NCBI RefSeq assembly: GCF_015689195.1
Contig: NZ_CP065044.1
Span: 4,340,001-4,404,000, forward strand
Length of the DNA stretch: 64,000 nt
Direction of reading: 5' to 3'
Source of the DNA: Pectobacterium aroidearum
Lineage (GTDB): Bacteria > Pseudomonadota > Gammaproteobacteria > Enterobacterales > Enterobacteriaceae
This document shows positions 17,501 to 27,334 of this stretch, in pieces (within the stretch, counting starts at the first letter, position 1; every line of letters begins with the position of its first letter). Position numbers and translations under genes: made by a program. The notes beneath the pieces are model-generated. The model ran no database searches and was not told where the DNA came from. It saw nothing but the letters and a program-made list of their open reading frames with translations.

Positions 17501-20500
17501 CGTCCCCTGCTCTGCCACAATGCCGGTGTCACGGTTGTTCTGCGCCAACACGCGGCACAGACGCCGCACGCTTTTCGCTTCGAAAACATCCTTCACCGTG
17601 CAGGCATAGCCTGCGCTGCGCAGGCGCGTCGTCAGTTGAATACTGAGGATCGAATCGCCGCCTAAGCGGAAAAAGTCATCCTCAACGCCCAGCGGCGTAT
17701 TCAGCACGCTGCGCCAGATCGCCAGCACGTCTGCTTCCTGCGGGTTGTCAACTTTGCCATCGCCGTCGCTCGCTTCCAGCACCGGCGGCAGCTGTTTCGT
17801 ATTGAGCTTGCCGTTCGGTGTCAGCGGCATGTCTTCCAGCAGAATCAGTCGGAACGGCACCATGTATTCCGGCAGGTGCTTCGCCACATCAATCAGCACA
17901 GCGGCAGGTTCCGGTGTGCCGCCGCCTGCTTTCACCGTGGCATAAGCGACTAGCGCCGGACGGCTTCCCACCTGCGCCACGATAACTTTAACCTGCTTCA
18001 GCGACGGGCAGACCGCCGCCAACTGCGCCTCGATCTCACCCGGTTCGATGCGATAGCCACGCAGCTTGATCTGCTCATCAATACGGCCACAGTATTCATA
18101 GTCACCGTTGTTCAGCAATCTGGCCTTGTCACCCGTGCGATAAATACGCAACGTCGCCGTGCCCTGTCCGGTATGGTTCACGTCATTCAGCGTGATGTGT
18201 TCAAAGCGGCTGGCAGTCATCTGCGGCTGGTTGAGGTAGCCGCGCGCCAGTCCAAGCCCAGCAAGACACAGTTCGCCCGGCACGCCGACCGGGCACAGCT
18301 GTCCGGCAGCGTCCAGAATCAGCGCCTGAATATGAGCAATAGGTTTACCGATGGTGACAGGCTGACCTTTACGCAGGCGCGTACTCAACGCAGTGACGGT
18401 ACACTCCGTCGGCCCGTACATGTTATACAGCGCGACCTTATCGGCCCAATTTTCCACCACGGCGTTCGGGCAGGCTTCACCGCCCATGCCAATAGCCTGA
18501 ATGCCGTTAACCTGTTTGGGATCGAGAATCGACATCAGCGCCGTCGGCAGGATCAGGTGCGTCGCGCCCGCCTGTTCGGCCTGCACAATCGCCCGATCGT
18601 TGGGTTCGCCAAACGCCAGTGTGCCACCACAGCTTAGCGGCAGCAGCATCGTCATATTACCGGCATCAAAGGAGAGCGACATGCAGTTGAACATGGTGCT
18701 TTGCGGCGTGAAATCGATGCGATCGCGATGATCGCCCAACAGGTTGATCAACGAGCCGTGTTCGATCATCACGCCTTTCGGCAGACCGGTCGATCCCGAG
18801 GTGTAGATCACCTGTGCCAGCTGTTGTGCATGGCGTGGAATAGCAGGAGGCTCATCACCCGGTAGATCGTGCCACTGTGCGACAACGGCCGGATCGGCCA
18901 GATCGATACGTTGTTCGGCTGACCACTGTGCCAACTGTTCCCCATCGCCACCGAGAATAACAGCAAGATTGGCATCGGTAATGATGTGGCGCAGCCGCTC
19001 TGGCGGATAGTCAGGGTCCAGCGGCACATAGGCGGCGCCCGCTTTCCAGACGGCCAGCAAGGCAATAACAAAATAACGATCGCGTTTCGCCAGCACGCCA
19101 ACCAACGACTGCTCGCCCAGTCCCTGACGGTGCAGCCAGTGTGCCAACTGATTGGCCTGCCTGTTCAGTTCGCCATACGTCAGCGTATCGGTGCGCTGTT
19201 CACCGTCAAAAGCAATCGCCAACTGCTGAGGATCGCGTTGTGCCACGGCTTCAATCACGTCGGTTACGGTTAACAGCGGCTGCGGGTAGCTACGTGGCAA
19301 CTGCTGGCTTTCCGCCAGCACGACGGCAAAGCGATCCGCCTCCATCAGCGGCAGATGCCAGACATCGGTTTCCGGCGCCTCAACCACGGCTTCGATCAGC
19401 CGGATAAAGCGGTCAGCGTAATACTGGATCGTCTGGCGCTCAAACAGCGCGGTGGCAAACAGCCAGTCCAGCCGCACCTCACCCATCAGCTCCGTCACTT
19501 TGACCGAAATATCGGTCTTGGCAGGCAGCACGGGCGAGGTCTCTTCCTCTGCATCACAGCCAGGGATCAGATCGTTGAAATCCACTTTGGCCTGATACAC
19601 CAGCATAACCTGGAAGATCGGGTTGATCGCGGTAGTGCGATCGGAACCGATCGCCTCGCTCAGCGCTTCAAAACGATAGAGTTGATGATCGAACGCCGAC
19701 AGATCCTGCTCGCGGCAGTATTGCAGGTAATCGACAAAGCTCTGTTGATCCTGCAACTGGGTGCGCAGCACGATGGTGTTAACGAAGAAGCCGACGACAT
19801 CTTCGATATCAGGCCGTTCGCGGTAGGCCAGCGGCGAACCAATGACAATGTCTTTCTCGCCGCTGATGCGCGCCAGCATCAGGGAAAACACGGCATGCAG
19901 GCCGATAAAGTTAGACGTATTGTAGCGCTGGCACAGACGCTTGAATTTATCCCACAGTTCGTTGTTGATCGCGGAGAAAATCACTTCGCCGCCGCTGTTC
20001 TGGTGTGCCGGGCGCGGTTTATCCAACGGCAAGCTGTGTACTTCAGGAATCCCGGTCAGCCGCTCAACCCAGAACGGTTTGAACTCGTTGTGGTAATCCA
20101 GAAATGAGTCGGAATTGAACCAGTGTGCGTAGTCGATATAGTTAAGCTGAGTAGGCTCGACGGGGTAAGGCTGGCGGTTTTGACAGGCCAAAAAGGCTGG
20201 TTTGAAGTCCGCAAACATATTCTTCACCGACCAGCCATCGGAAATAATATGGTGCTGGGTGATCATCAGAATGTGCACCCGTTCGCTCATTTTCACCAAC
20301 CGCACGCGGGTGAGATCGCCCGCCGTGAGATCGAACGGACGGCTGATTTCCGCTTTCACCTGCTGCTGCAAGCGCGCTTCTCGCTCCGCTTCCGGCAACG
20401 ATGAGAAATCATCATGCTGTATTACAAACGGTTGATAGGCATCGATACGCTGTTCGCCCTTACCCTGTTCATTGACCACAAAACGGGTACGCAGGCTGGC

Positions 20501-20866
20501 GTGGCGCTGCGCCAGCGCGTCAAAGGCAAACTCCAGTGCAGCCACATCCAGCGTGCCGGTCAGGCGAAAGTAGACCGGCATGTTATAGAGGTGTGATTGT
20601 TCTTCGTACTGTTCGATAAACCACAGCCCGCTTTGCGATGACGACAGCGGGCCAAACGTCGCATTCTGCGGCGTAATAGGACGTTCAAACGCCTGCTGCG
20701 CCGTCAGGCAGCGCACGATAGCGTCTTTGTTTTCCTTAATCGTGCGCCCGATGTCTGCCGTGATCGCATCTTTGCTGGACTGCGAAATCAACTGCCCCTG
20801 CGCATTTAACGCCAGACGGACACCCTGCCGCTCCAACTGCTTTAACAGCGTTACGATATCTTTCAT
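14549..20866 (-). CDS. amoG: NRPS AmoG-like, docking-C-A-T-E-C-T
   Basis: 2105 residues. Domains in order: a TubC-like N-terminal docking domain (about 1-55), condensation (HHIISDG at about 204), adenylation (TSGSTGLPKG near 685, NMYGPTECTV), carrier (LGGDSI, about 1072), epimerisation (HHLVIDAVSW near 1250, EGHGRE, then RTAGWFTSTYP), a second condensation domain (HHSVIDGWS near 1695) and a terminal carrier (GIDSLQ near 2053). The second module lacks its own adenylation domain; the next gene, amoH, is an adenylation domain without a carrier, so the module is split between proteins. The epimerisation domain fits the D-Phe or D-Trp of amonabactins. The A-pocket reads roughly D-A-M-I-G-G-M-V-T, which I cannot assign. 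No thioesterase is present. Confidence 0.8.
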   Translation of the reverse strand: MKDIVTLLKQLERQGVRLALNAQGQLISQSSKDAITADIGRTIKENKDAIVRCLTAQQAFERPITPQNATFGPLSSSQSGLWFIEQYEEQSHLYNMPVYFRLTGTLDVAALEFAFDALAQRHASLRTRFVVNEQGKGEQRIDAYQPFVIQHDDFSSLPEAEREARLQQQVKAEISRPFDLTAGDLTRVRLVKMSERVHILMITQHHIISDGWSVKNMFADFKPAFLACQNRQPYPVEPTQLNYIDYAHWFNSDSFLDYHNEFKPFWVERLTGIPEVHSLPLDKPRPAHQNSGGEVIFSAINNELWDKFKRLCQRYNTSNFIGLHAVFSLMLARISGEKDIVIGSPLAYRERPDIEDVVGFFVNTIVLRTQLQDQQSFVDYLQYCREQDLSAFDHQLYRFEALSEAIGSDRTTAINPIFQVMLVYQAKVDFNDLIPGCDAEEETSPVLPAKTDISVKVTELMGEVRLDWLFATALFERQTIQYYADRFIRLIEAVVEAPETDVWHLPLMEADRFAVVLAESQQLPRSYPQPLLTVTDVIEAVAQRDPQQLAIAFDGEQRTDTLTYGELNRQANQLAHWLHRQGLGEQSLVGVLAKRDRYFVIALLAVWKAGAAYVPLDPDYPPERLRHIITDANLAVILGGDGEQLAQWSAEQRIDLADPAVVAQWHDLPGDEPPAIPRHAQQLAQVIYTSGSTGLPKGVMIEHGSLINLLGDHRDRIDFTPQSTMFNCMSLSFDAGNMTMLLPLSCGGTLAFGEPNDRAIVQAEQAGATHLILPTALMSILDPKQVNGIQAIGMGGEACPNAVVENWADKVALYNMYGPTECTVTALSTRLRKGQPVTIGKPIAHIQALILDAAGQLCPVGVPGELCLAGLGLARGYLNQPQMTASRFEHITLNDVNHTGQGTATLRIYRTGDKARLLNNGDYEYCGRIDEQIKLRGYRIEPGEIEAQLAAVCPSLKQVKVIVAQVGSRPALVAYATVKAGGGTPEPAAVLIDVAKHLPEYMVPFRLILLEDMPLTPNGKLNTKQLPPVLEASDGDGKVDNPQEADVLAIWRSVLNTPLGVEDDFFRLGGDSILSIQLTTRLRSAGYACTVKDVFEAKSVRRLCRVLAQNNRDTGIVAEQGTLEGEFALLPIQRWFMEQLLARPEHWNQAAMIQLPEVDAGRLTTMLQALMAQHDALRLACNAEGQRYLTDVPCPAVSTLDYRQLGDDGLQQAFTALQSEFDPAQGRTMACALVRHHPQADTAVFLAFHHLVIDAVSWRILVDDLERLYLGEPLPPKTSSYRQWGTALHHYATQHAEQLTYWQAQEDGVDQTALLAAKDPQGQASAAMLTLDAETTGQLVSEANRAFNTDVSDLLLAALTRTLNDLDWGDKARIMLEGHGREAIDPTLDVSRTAGWFTSTYPVCLQDRSDWASLIQSCKEQLRQVPDKGVGFNPLRYHHPQGNSLTLSPIVFNYLGLSVHTAGTWRPVDVAPGVCVALENKPAEIISLHGGIAGGQLTLRQVGCLNQRDSERLMVRLTENLRALTAACLAQLHHGTVFTPSDFPAVTLSQTQLDSLSQRYDIDTLLPLSSLQQSMLYHRLRCPQDDAYHLQTPVRYAQALDVEGYRQAWQRQIQRFPALRAALESEQTSVQVIVKQADLPFYYQDIAQEADPQAVIERYRQQDLRTGFDLSQPPLLRIACFRLGEQDYRVLLSCHHSVIDGWSGPQLLGAVHRDYLLLMRGETPTIQVDSAYVDYALHAVAQQPAVEAFWQQRQPLLVQTNDVAVLFAAAGKRADLNQHLTQIEPQVTSVSLNEQDQATLTAFAREVGVTHSIIAQYAWHRLLARSTGDAVSIVGNVLSGRESPVDDVASSVGLYINSLPLALSWQQPMSLQQHLVQLQNELMAMNQHATQSLIALTAGRPRLFNSLFIYENYPGAKAEPGQRADDPYRLSPEFSAAYEKVEMPLNLVVREQAGCMLLRFEFDADVLDSTQARRVLMRWHDEVVALINSAPQQPAEIIGHEKATGSVVAQKTVADSGISQPDTPSAQSLLRVWAQTLHLAESGLWSQTLCECGIDSLQRIALAQALSRALAQPVSVALLQRYPSPQALNGYLAQSRVTANEETLS

Positions 20867-20888
20867 GACTTGTCACTCTCTCAGCAAA

Positions 20889-21656
20889 TCAGGCCGTCAG
20901 CGTTGCCCCGCCATCCACCACCACGTCCTGCATGGTGATGTGGCTGGCCAGATCGGAAGCCAGAAAAACCACGGTATTGGCGATCTCTTCCGGCTGAGCA
21001 ATCTTGCCCAGTGGAATACCCAGTTTGTACTGGTCAGGAAAGCCCGCGATAGTGCGCTGCTCGGCATCAGCGCTGTGCCACATGCCGCGCTGCATCGGCG
21101 TATCCGTCGATCCCGGCGACACCAGATTGCAGCGCACGCCGTAAGGTGCCAGCTCCAGACCGGCACAGTGAGACAGGCTGGTGAGCGCCGCTTTCGAGGC
21201 GCAGTACGCCGCCATCTGCATACGGGGAACATGCGCGGCATTAGAGCCGACGCAAACAATCGCGCCACGGCGCTGCTGCTTGAAATGTGGAACCAGTGCA
21301 TTCAGCAGATAAAACGCGCCCGAGGCGTTGACGTTGATGCACTGGTGCCAATCGTCCACGCTCAGCGCGTCGATGTCGCCCAGACGCAGAATACCGGCGG
21401 CATTGACCAGCACGTCGAGTCCCGTTTCTGCCAGCTGCTGGCGACAGACCGCCGCCACGCTGTCCGGCTCGCTGATATCCAGCGTCACACAGGTAAACGG
21501 GCGATCCTGATGTCGGAATGCGCGATCAAATCCGATCACGTTCGCACCCAACCCGACAAACTGGCGGGCAATGCTTTCGCCAATGCCGCTCGCCGCACCG
21601 GTTACCCAGACGGTCTGCCCGCTGAAATCAAACTGAAGAGGTTGTGCCTTGTTCAT
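20889..21656 (-). CDS. amoA: 2,3-dihydro-2,3-dihydroxybenzoate dehydrogenase
   Basis: 255-residue short-chain dehydrogenase, EntA/DhbA family, which oxidises 2,3-dihydro-DHB to 2,3-dihydroxybenzoate with NAD+. The cofactor motif TGAASGIG is near the N-terminus, NAAG follows, and the catalytic YCASK motif is present. Two adjacent ATGs (21659, 21656) follow AGGGAAA; the second has the better spacing. The frame extends to a GTG at 21671 that overlaps the end of amoF. It sits between two NRPS genes, unlike the entCEBA order of enterobactin operons but as in amonabactin operons. Confidence 0.9.
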   Translation of the reverse strand: MNKAQPLQFDFSGQTVWVTGAASGIGESIARQFVGLGANVIGFDRAFRHQDRPFTCVTLDISEPDSVAAVCRQQLAETGLDVLVNAAGILRLGDIDALSVDDWHQCINVNASGAFYLLNALVPHFKQQRRGAIVCVGSNAAHVPRMQMAAYCASKAALTSLSHCAGLELAPYGVRCNLVSPGSTDTPMQRGMWHSADAEQRTIAGFPDQYKLGIPLGKIAQPEEIANTVVFLASDLASHITMQDVVVDGGATLTA

Positions 21657-21664
21657 CATTTTCC

Positions 21665-24600
21665 CTACCACACCATTTCCACGCTGTTTTCATCCTGTGA
21701 CAGCCTGTCGTCCAGATAGCGGCAGAAGTCGCTGAGTTGGGGATGGTCGAACACATCAGACACCTTGATGCTGACGGAAAATTCTGCGGCCAGACGGTTA
21801 ACGATCTGGATGGTCTGCAATGACTGTCCGCCCAGCTCGAAGAAGTTATCCCGCGATTGGATCCCCGAGACGCCGAGGATCTGCTGCCAGATGGCGCTAA
21901 CCCGGTTTTCGGTTTCGCTGGCTAACGCCTGCGCAGGTGCTTCGTCGTGGTATTCCGCCAGCAGACGTTTGCGATCGACCTTGTTGGAGCCGGTTTTCGG
22001 CAACTGGCGGAAGGCGCGATAATCGGTAGGGATCATCGCCGGCGGCAATACGCTGCCCAGACGCTGTTTCAGCGCACGCGCATCGATCTCACCAGCTTTC
22101 GTGGCAACAAACGCCACCAGACGCCGCACGCCGTTGGGGTAAACAATGCCCTGAACACAGGCTTCATCAACATCCGGCTGTGCCAGCAGATGGGCTTCGA
22201 CTTCCCCTGGCTGAATCCGGTAGCCGCTGATTTTAAACTCGTTATCCATGCGTCCGAGGTACAGCAGTTGTCCTTTTTCCAGCCGTACTCTGTCGCCCGT
22301 GCGGTAAGCCGGAAGCTCACGGTCACCCACCGCCAACTGCGTAAATGCCGTGTGTTCTGTACCGATGTAACCCGCCGCCAGCGTTGGCCCCAGCAGCACC
22401 AGTTCCCCTTCTGCCGCAGGGCGGTCGCCCGCCGCCAAAATCAGCGCGTTGACGCCTGCCAACGGCAGACCGATAGGAAGCTGTGCCACATCGGCAGGCT
22501 GCGTTTGCAGATCGCAACTGGTCGCCACCACCGTGGTTTCCGTTGGGCCATAGGTGTTAATTAAGCGCAGCGTATCCGGCGCATGGCGTTGCCACTGCAC
22601 CAGTTGTTCGGGGTACACCGCTTCCCCCCCGATGATGATGGCGCGCAGTGCGGAAGGCATGGTCAGTGCGCCAGTTTTCAGCCCGACCACCCATTCATTC
22701 CAGAATGCAGTCGGCAGATCGAGCAGCGTAATCGCCAGTTCTTCGACCTGTTCGACAAAGGTCGGTATCGATTCCAGCATCTCATCGGTGCGCAGTACCA
22801 GCGTCGCACCGCTGGTCAGCGTGGCAAAGATCTCTTCGATGCTGGCATCAAAGTTAAACGGGGCAAATTGCAGCACGCGATCCGCCGCACGCAGGCCATA
22901 GCGCTGGCGTGCCGCCGCGATGAAGTGATCCAGCGCGCTGACGCCGATCTCCACACCCTTCGGCAATCCGGTCGATCCCGAGGTGAACATGACATAGGCA
23001 ATCTGACTATCTCTCGCTTCCGCAGGTGGCAGGGCGGCATGCTGCGCGTTGGATGACAGAAGATGCCCTGCCAGAACGATCTCGCCGGAAAAGACCGACG
23101 CCAGCCGATGCTGGTAATCCGCCTGCGTCACAATCGTACGCAGCCCGGCAATCTGGATAATGTGCTGCTGACGTTCATGCGGCTGTTCAGGATCGAGCGG
23201 TACATACACCGCGCCACACTGCATCACAGCCAGCAGGCAAATGATGGTTTCAGGGCTGCGGTTCAGCATAATGCCGATGCGCTCACCGGGCTGCACACCA
23301 CGTTCGTGAAGCGCAGCGGCAGCCTGACCGCTCAGATCCAGCAACTGCTGGTAGCTGTACTGTCGATCGCGCTGCGTCAGCGCCGTATGATTCGGGTTTT
23401 TACGCGCCTGTTTGGCGATTGCCGTCAGAACGGGTTCAACGAACGGTTCAGGCTCGCGGCTGGTGATCAAGGCAAGCTCACGTTCTTCACGCAGCCAGCG
23501 CCCCAGAAGCTCACCGCTGGTTTGTCGCGGCTGCGCCAGCCAGCGCTGAAGCAGTGTAAACAGGGTTTCTTGCAGATTGGCCAGTGCTTCCGCACTGTAA
23601 CAGGCTGGGTTGGCATCAAAATCCAGCACCGGTGTGCCATCGGGTTTGAAATGGATCTCGATGGTCAGATCTTCTACCGGTCCGGCGCTGAGATTCAGCG
23701 TGCTGGACGACAGCGATCCGTAGCTGAGCGGATGATCAAACGGCATGATATTGATCAGCGGACCGAAAAGCCGCTGTTCGCCGCCCACACGATTCAGATC
23801 GCGACGTAAGTGCTCATAGCGATAATGCTGATGCCGACGCAGCGTGCGCTTGGTGCGGGCAACCTGCTGCGCCAGCGCCACAAAATCCGCCTGCTCATCC
23901 ACCTGAATACAGAGCGGCACAATATTCATCTGCATGCTCGGCACCGTCAGCGAGGCGGAACCGATACGGTTCATCACCATCATGCCGAACGTCAGTCGGT
24001 CGCTGCCGGACACCAGTTTGAGGTGTGTCGCCAGCATCGCCAAAAACAGATCCGGCCAGCTGATTTTATTGCCTTCGCACAGCGCCGTTAGCGGTTGCCA
24101 GAGCTCTTCAGGCATATCACAGCTTTGACGCAAAAAACGCGCCGCGATAGGTGCTTTCTTCTCGCTGAAGCTGGCGGGTTCCGGCATCGCATTCAGCGTC
24201 TCCAACCAGAAATCCCGTGCCTGCGCCGTCTGCCCGCTGGCATCACGCTGTTGTTCCTCTTCCAACACATCGCTAAATGGACCAAACTCGGCCATCGGCA
24301 CGGGCTCTCCCGCCGTCAGCGCGGTGTAAATCTGGGCGATACGCTGAAACAGCATGGTGGTGCCAAAGCCGTCCAGCGCAATGTGATGCACGCAACTATA
24401 GAGAAAATCACGTTTTTCACCGCATAGCAGCGCAAAGCGGCAGGGTAATCCGTTCAGCAAATCCAGCGGCTGGGAGATTTCCTCACGCGCCCACTGGCGT
24501 ATCGTCTGCGCTTCATCCGTTCTCGGTGCGGGCAGCAACTCTACAATCGGCAGCACGCCGATCGGCACTGGCAGTTGTGAAGCCACAAAGCCAATCTCAG

Positions 24601-24808
24601 GCTGGTCGGCCTGTTCAGCCGCAACCTCAACAAACTGGCAGTACAGGCATTCACACGCCATGACAGCCTGACGGATCGCGCTCAGCATGGCTTCAATGTC
24701 GACTTTGCCATCAAACGCGATGCACTCCGCCGTGTTGAACGTCGCCTTATCATCGTTCAGGGCATGGCCTAACCACAGCCCACGCTGCGCAACGCTCAAT
24801 GGCTTCAT
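21665..24808 (-). CDS. amoF: NRPS AmoF-like, C-A-T, predicted lysine-activating
   Basis: 1047 residues from the ATG at 24808, which overlaps the amoB stop as ATGA and has GGGAG upstream; the frame runs open to 24847 inside amoB. Domains: condensation (HHIALDG near 141), adenylation (TSGSTGLPKG near 610, NTYGPTETTV), carrier (LGGQSL near 991). There is no thioesterase. The pocket, aligned by hand to GrsA, reads D-A-E-D-I-G-T-V-V. Acidic residues at the 239 and 278 positions suit a basic side chain, so lysine is likely. It should condense DHB, carried by AmoB, with lysine, as expected for the first step of amonabactin assembly. Confidence 0.8.
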   Translation of the reverse strand: MKPLSVAQRGLWLGHALNDDKATFNTAECIAFDGKVDIEAMLSAIRQAVMACECLYCQFVEVAAEQADQPEIGFVASQLPVPIGVLPIVELLPAPRTDEAQTIRQWAREEISQPLDLLNGLPCRFALLCGEKRDFLYSCVHHIALDGFGTTMLFQRIAQIYTALTAGEPVPMAEFGPFSDVLEEEQQRDASGQTAQARDFWLETLNAMPEPASFSEKKAPIAARFLRQSCDMPEELWQPLTALCEGNKISWPDLFLAMLATHLKLVSGSDRLTFGMMVMNRIGSASLTVPSMQMNIVPLCIQVDEQADFVALAQQVARTKRTLRRHQHYRYEHLRRDLNRVGGEQRLFGPLINIMPFDHPLSYGSLSSSTLNLSAGPVEDLTIEIHFKPDGTPVLDFDANPACYSAEALANLQETLFTLLQRWLAQPRQTSGELLGRWLREERELALITSREPEPFVEPVLTAIAKQARKNPNHTALTQRDRQYSYQQLLDLSGQAAAALHERGVQPGERIGIMLNRSPETIICLLAVMQCGAVYVPLDPEQPHERQQHIIQIAGLRTIVTQADYQHRLASVFSGEIVLAGHLLSSNAQHAALPPAEARDSQIAYVMFTSGSTGLPKGVEIGVSALDHFIAAARQRYGLRAADRVLQFAPFNFDASIEEIFATLTSGATLVLRTDEMLESIPTFVEQVEELAITLLDLPTAFWNEWVVGLKTGALTMPSALRAIIIGGEAVYPEQLVQWQRHAPDTLRLINTYGPTETTVVATSCDLQTQPADVAQLPIGLPLAGVNALILAAGDRPAAEGELVLLGPTLAAGYIGTEHTAFTQLAVGDRELPAYRTGDRVRLEKGQLLYLGRMDNEFKISGYRIQPGEVEAHLLAQPDVDEACVQGIVYPNGVRRLVAFVATKAGEIDARALKQRLGSVLPPAMIPTDYRAFRQLPKTGSNKVDRKRLLAEYHDEAPAQALASETENRVSAIWQQILGVSGIQSRDNFFELGGQSLQTIQIVNRLAAEFSVSIKVSDVFDHPQLSDFCRYLDDRLSQDENSVEMVW

Positions 24809-25680
24809 GATGCGGCTCCCTGCTGTTTTTCGATCAGTGCCCACCACGCATTTAGACTGGGGTTACGCGCCAGATCGACAAAGCTCAGCGTGACGCCCTG
24901 ATTGCGCCATTCGGTCAGCAGCGCCATCATGCGTACCGAGTCCAGACCGTAGTCGATCAGGTTTTCATCTTCATCGAACTGATCTTCTTCTTCGTCGATC
25001 AAGGTCAGCAGGTGTGCTCTCAGTCCTTGCTTCGTCAGTGTCTGTGCCATTTTTGCTCCTGTGAGTTCTGCCGTGCTAACCACCCGTCCGGCGCGCGTCG
25101 CCACATATTTCAGCGCCATCTGGTGTTCCTGAAGTGAGAAATCCGCCACCGCATCGCCGACCATGAACGGCTTGATGTCGCGCATGAAAGCATCCGTCGC
25201 GGTAATCATGCAGCCGATATGCCCGTAAACGCCGCAGATAATCAGCTGATCTTTACCCATCTCTTTCATCATCGGTTCCAGCGGCGAACGGTGGAATGCG
25301 CTGTAGCGCCACTTCACCAGCACGGTGTCGTGCTCATCCGGCGCCAGCGCACTCACGACACGCTGCTTGTCAGGGTGATTATTCAACCCGGCTCCCCACA
25401 TGTCGTTCAGCAGCGCCCGGTCGGCCGCGCTTTGTGCATTCGGCTGCGCGGTATACACCACCGGAATCCCCTGTGCTTTGCAGTAGGTTCGCAACGCCGC
25501 AATGTTCTCAATCAACTGCTGCGCCAGCGGGCTGTCTGCACCATAGAAATTCACGAAATAGTCCTGCATGTCGTGAATCAGCAGCACCGCACGCTCAGGC
25601 TCAAACGCCCAGGAAACTTTGTTGTCCGGGAAATCCTGTGCGCGCGGCAGGGGATAAGAAGCAATAGAAGGGATTGCCAT
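24805..25680 (-). CDS. amoB: Isochorismatase with aryl carrier protein
   Basis: 291 residues, EntB/DhbB type. The N-terminal 205 residues are the isochorismatase that turns isochorismate into 2,3-dihydro-DHB (RAVLLIHDMQDYF, VKWRYSAFHRSPL, CGVYGHIGC). The C-terminal 75 residues form the aryl carrier domain with the phosphopantetheine serine in YGLDSVRMM. ATG at 25680 is preferred over the adjacent GTG at 25683, with GGA 7-8 bases upstream. The stop overlaps the amoF start by 4 bases. AmoE charges its carrier domain with DHB. Confidence 0.92.
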   Translation of the reverse strand: MAIPSIASYPLPRAQDFPDNKVSWAFEPERAVLLIHDMQDYFVNFYGADSPLAQQLIENIAALRTYCKAQGIPVVYTAQPNAQSAADRALLNDMWGAGLNNHPDKQRVVSALAPDEHDTVLVKWRYSAFHRSPLEPMMKEMGKDQLIICGVYGHIGCMITATDAFMRDIKPFMVGDAVADFSLQEHQMALKYVATRAGRVVSTAELTGAKMAQTLTKQGLRAHLLTLIDEEEDQFDEDENLIDYGLDSVRMMALLTEWRNQGVTLSFVDLARNPSLNAWWALIEKQQGAAS

Positions 25681-25690
25681 CACAAAATCC

Positions 25691-27334
25691 TTATTTATTT
25701 TGAAGCTCAGTGGGGTTTTGAGTACTCAGTTGGGTCTGGATGCGCTGACGGAGTGATTTCTTATCAATCTTGCCGACCGGCGTAACGGGCAAGGTGTCGA
25801 TCATCTCGAAGCGATCCGGCAGTTTGAATTCAGCAATACCCTGATTGCGAAGATATTTTCTTAACGTAATGGCTTTCAGCGCGGGATCGCTGACCACCAG
25901 AAAAGCGCAGCTCTTTTCGCCCATAACCGGGTCAGGCATCGACACCAGCGCGGCATGGAGAATGCCGTCATGCTTGAGCAACAGGTTTTCGATCTCTTCC
26001 GCGGCAATCTTTTCACCGCCACGGTTAATCTGATCTTTCTCCCGCCCGACCACGCGCAAATAGCCATCCTCGGTCATCTGCACCACATCACCCGAGTGGT
26101 AAAAACCTTCGCTGTCGAAGGCGCGGGCGTTGTGTTCCGGGCTGCGGTAATAGCCGCGGAAGGTATACGGGCCGCGCGTCGCCAGCAGCCCTGCCTCGCC
26201 TCTCGGTACCGGATTGCCGTCGATGTCCAACACCTTCACTTCATCGTCCGGGCTCATCGGGCAGCCCTGCGTAGTGAAGATATGCTCATCACTGTCGTCC
26301 AGTCGGGTGTAGTTCACCAGCCCTTCGGCCATCCCGAGCACCTGCTGTAGCTGGCAACCCAACACCGCCGGAATACGACGGGCGACGGTCTCACTCAGCT
26401 TCGCACCGCCCACTTGCAAGATCTTCAGGCTACGTAGCGCCCCACCAAACTGTTCGGCCGCCTGGATCCACAGCGCGGCTGCGGGCGGCACCAGCGAGGT
26501 AATATCGATCTGATGACGTTCGATCAGCGGGAAGCAGGTCATCGCCCCCGGATCGGGCGCTAGCACGACGCGTCCACCAGCGTAAAAGACGCCGAGCGAG
26601 CCGGGCGAGCTTAGCGGGAAGTTATGCGGTGCCGGCAACGCGCACAGGTAGCGGGTTTGCGGCGTCAGCTCGCAGATTTCCACACTGCGGCGCACGCTGT
26701 AGTAGTAATCGTCATGAGTACGGGGAATCAGCTTTGGTGTACCGGTACTGCCGCCAGAAAGCTGGAAGAAGGCAACCTGCCCCGATGCGGAAGGCTGATA
26801 CTGGCTGGTTGAAGCGCGCGGTTGCAGCCAGTCCGACAGACTGTGCCCCAGCGAGCTGTCGCCAAGCATCACCACCGTTTGCAGGCGGGGAACCTGCGTC
26901 TGTAGCCGATCCAGAAACGCACCGTCGCCAAACAGCGGGTGTTCGGCCGAGGCGATCAATAATCGCGGTTCGATCTGTGTGGCGTATGACAGCAGTTCCA
27001 GCTTGTTGTGGCTAAACAACGCGTTAACCGGCGCGACGCCCATTTTCAGCAACGCAAAAAAGGTCAGGTAAAACTCGGCCACGTTCGGCAACTGCACCAG
27101 TGCGGTGTCGCCACAGCGCAGGCCGCTTTCCGTCAGGCGCGATGCCAACGCGGAAGATTGCCGATCTAGCTCGCGATAGCTCCACTGACGCTCTCCGCAC
27201 ACGACGGCAACCGCATCCGGCTGTGTCGTCAGATGGCGTTCCCAGGCATCCGTTAACGGCAGACCGACCCAGTATCCCTTGTCGCGGTAGCGCTGCGCCA
27301 GTTCCTCTGGCCAGGGCGTAAATTCAATGCTCAT
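25691..27334 (-). CDS. amoE: 2,3-dihydroxybenzoate-AMP ligase
   Basis: 547 residues, EntE/DhbE family stand-alone adenylating enzyme. It activates DHB with ATP and passes it to the carrier domain of AmoB. Family motifs: [30 protein letters not shown] (aryl-acid pocket), [14 protein letters not shown] and the catalytic lysine in [10 protein letters not shown]. Its ATG overlaps the stop of amoC by 4 bases and amoB begins about 10 bases after its end, so the genes are tightly coupled. Confidence 0.92.
   Translation of the reverse strand: MSIEFTPWPEELAQRYRDKGYWVGLPLTDAWERHLTTQPDAVAVVCGERQWSYRELDRQSSALASRLTESGLRCGDTALVQLPNVAEFYLTFFALLKMGVAPVNALFSHNKLELLSYATQIEPRLLIASAEHPLFGDGAFLDRLQTQVPRLQTVVMLGDSSLGHSLSDWLQPRASTSQYQPSASGQVAFFQLSGGSTGTPKLIPRTHDDYYYSVRRSVEICELTPQTRYLCALPAPHNFPLSSPGSLGVFYAGGRVVLAPDPGAMTCFPLIERHQIDITSLVPPAAALWIQAAEQFGGALRSLKILQVGGAKLSETVARRIPAVLGCQLQQVLGMAEGLVNYTRLDDSDEHIFTTQGCPMSPDDEVKVLDIDGNPVPRGEAGLLATRGPYTFRGYYRSPEHNARAFDSEGFYHSGDVVQMTEDGYLRVVGREKDQINRGGEKIAAEEIENLLLKHDGILHAALVSMPDPVMGEKSCAFLVVSDPALKAITLRKYLRNQGIAEFKLPDRFEMIDTLPVTPVGKIDKKSLRQRIQTQLSTQNPTELQNK

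Noticed and set aside
20727-21719. 330-codon plus-strand frame across amoA and amoG
   Set aside because: It is the complement of conserved SDR and NRPS coding sequence and shows no recognisable protein.
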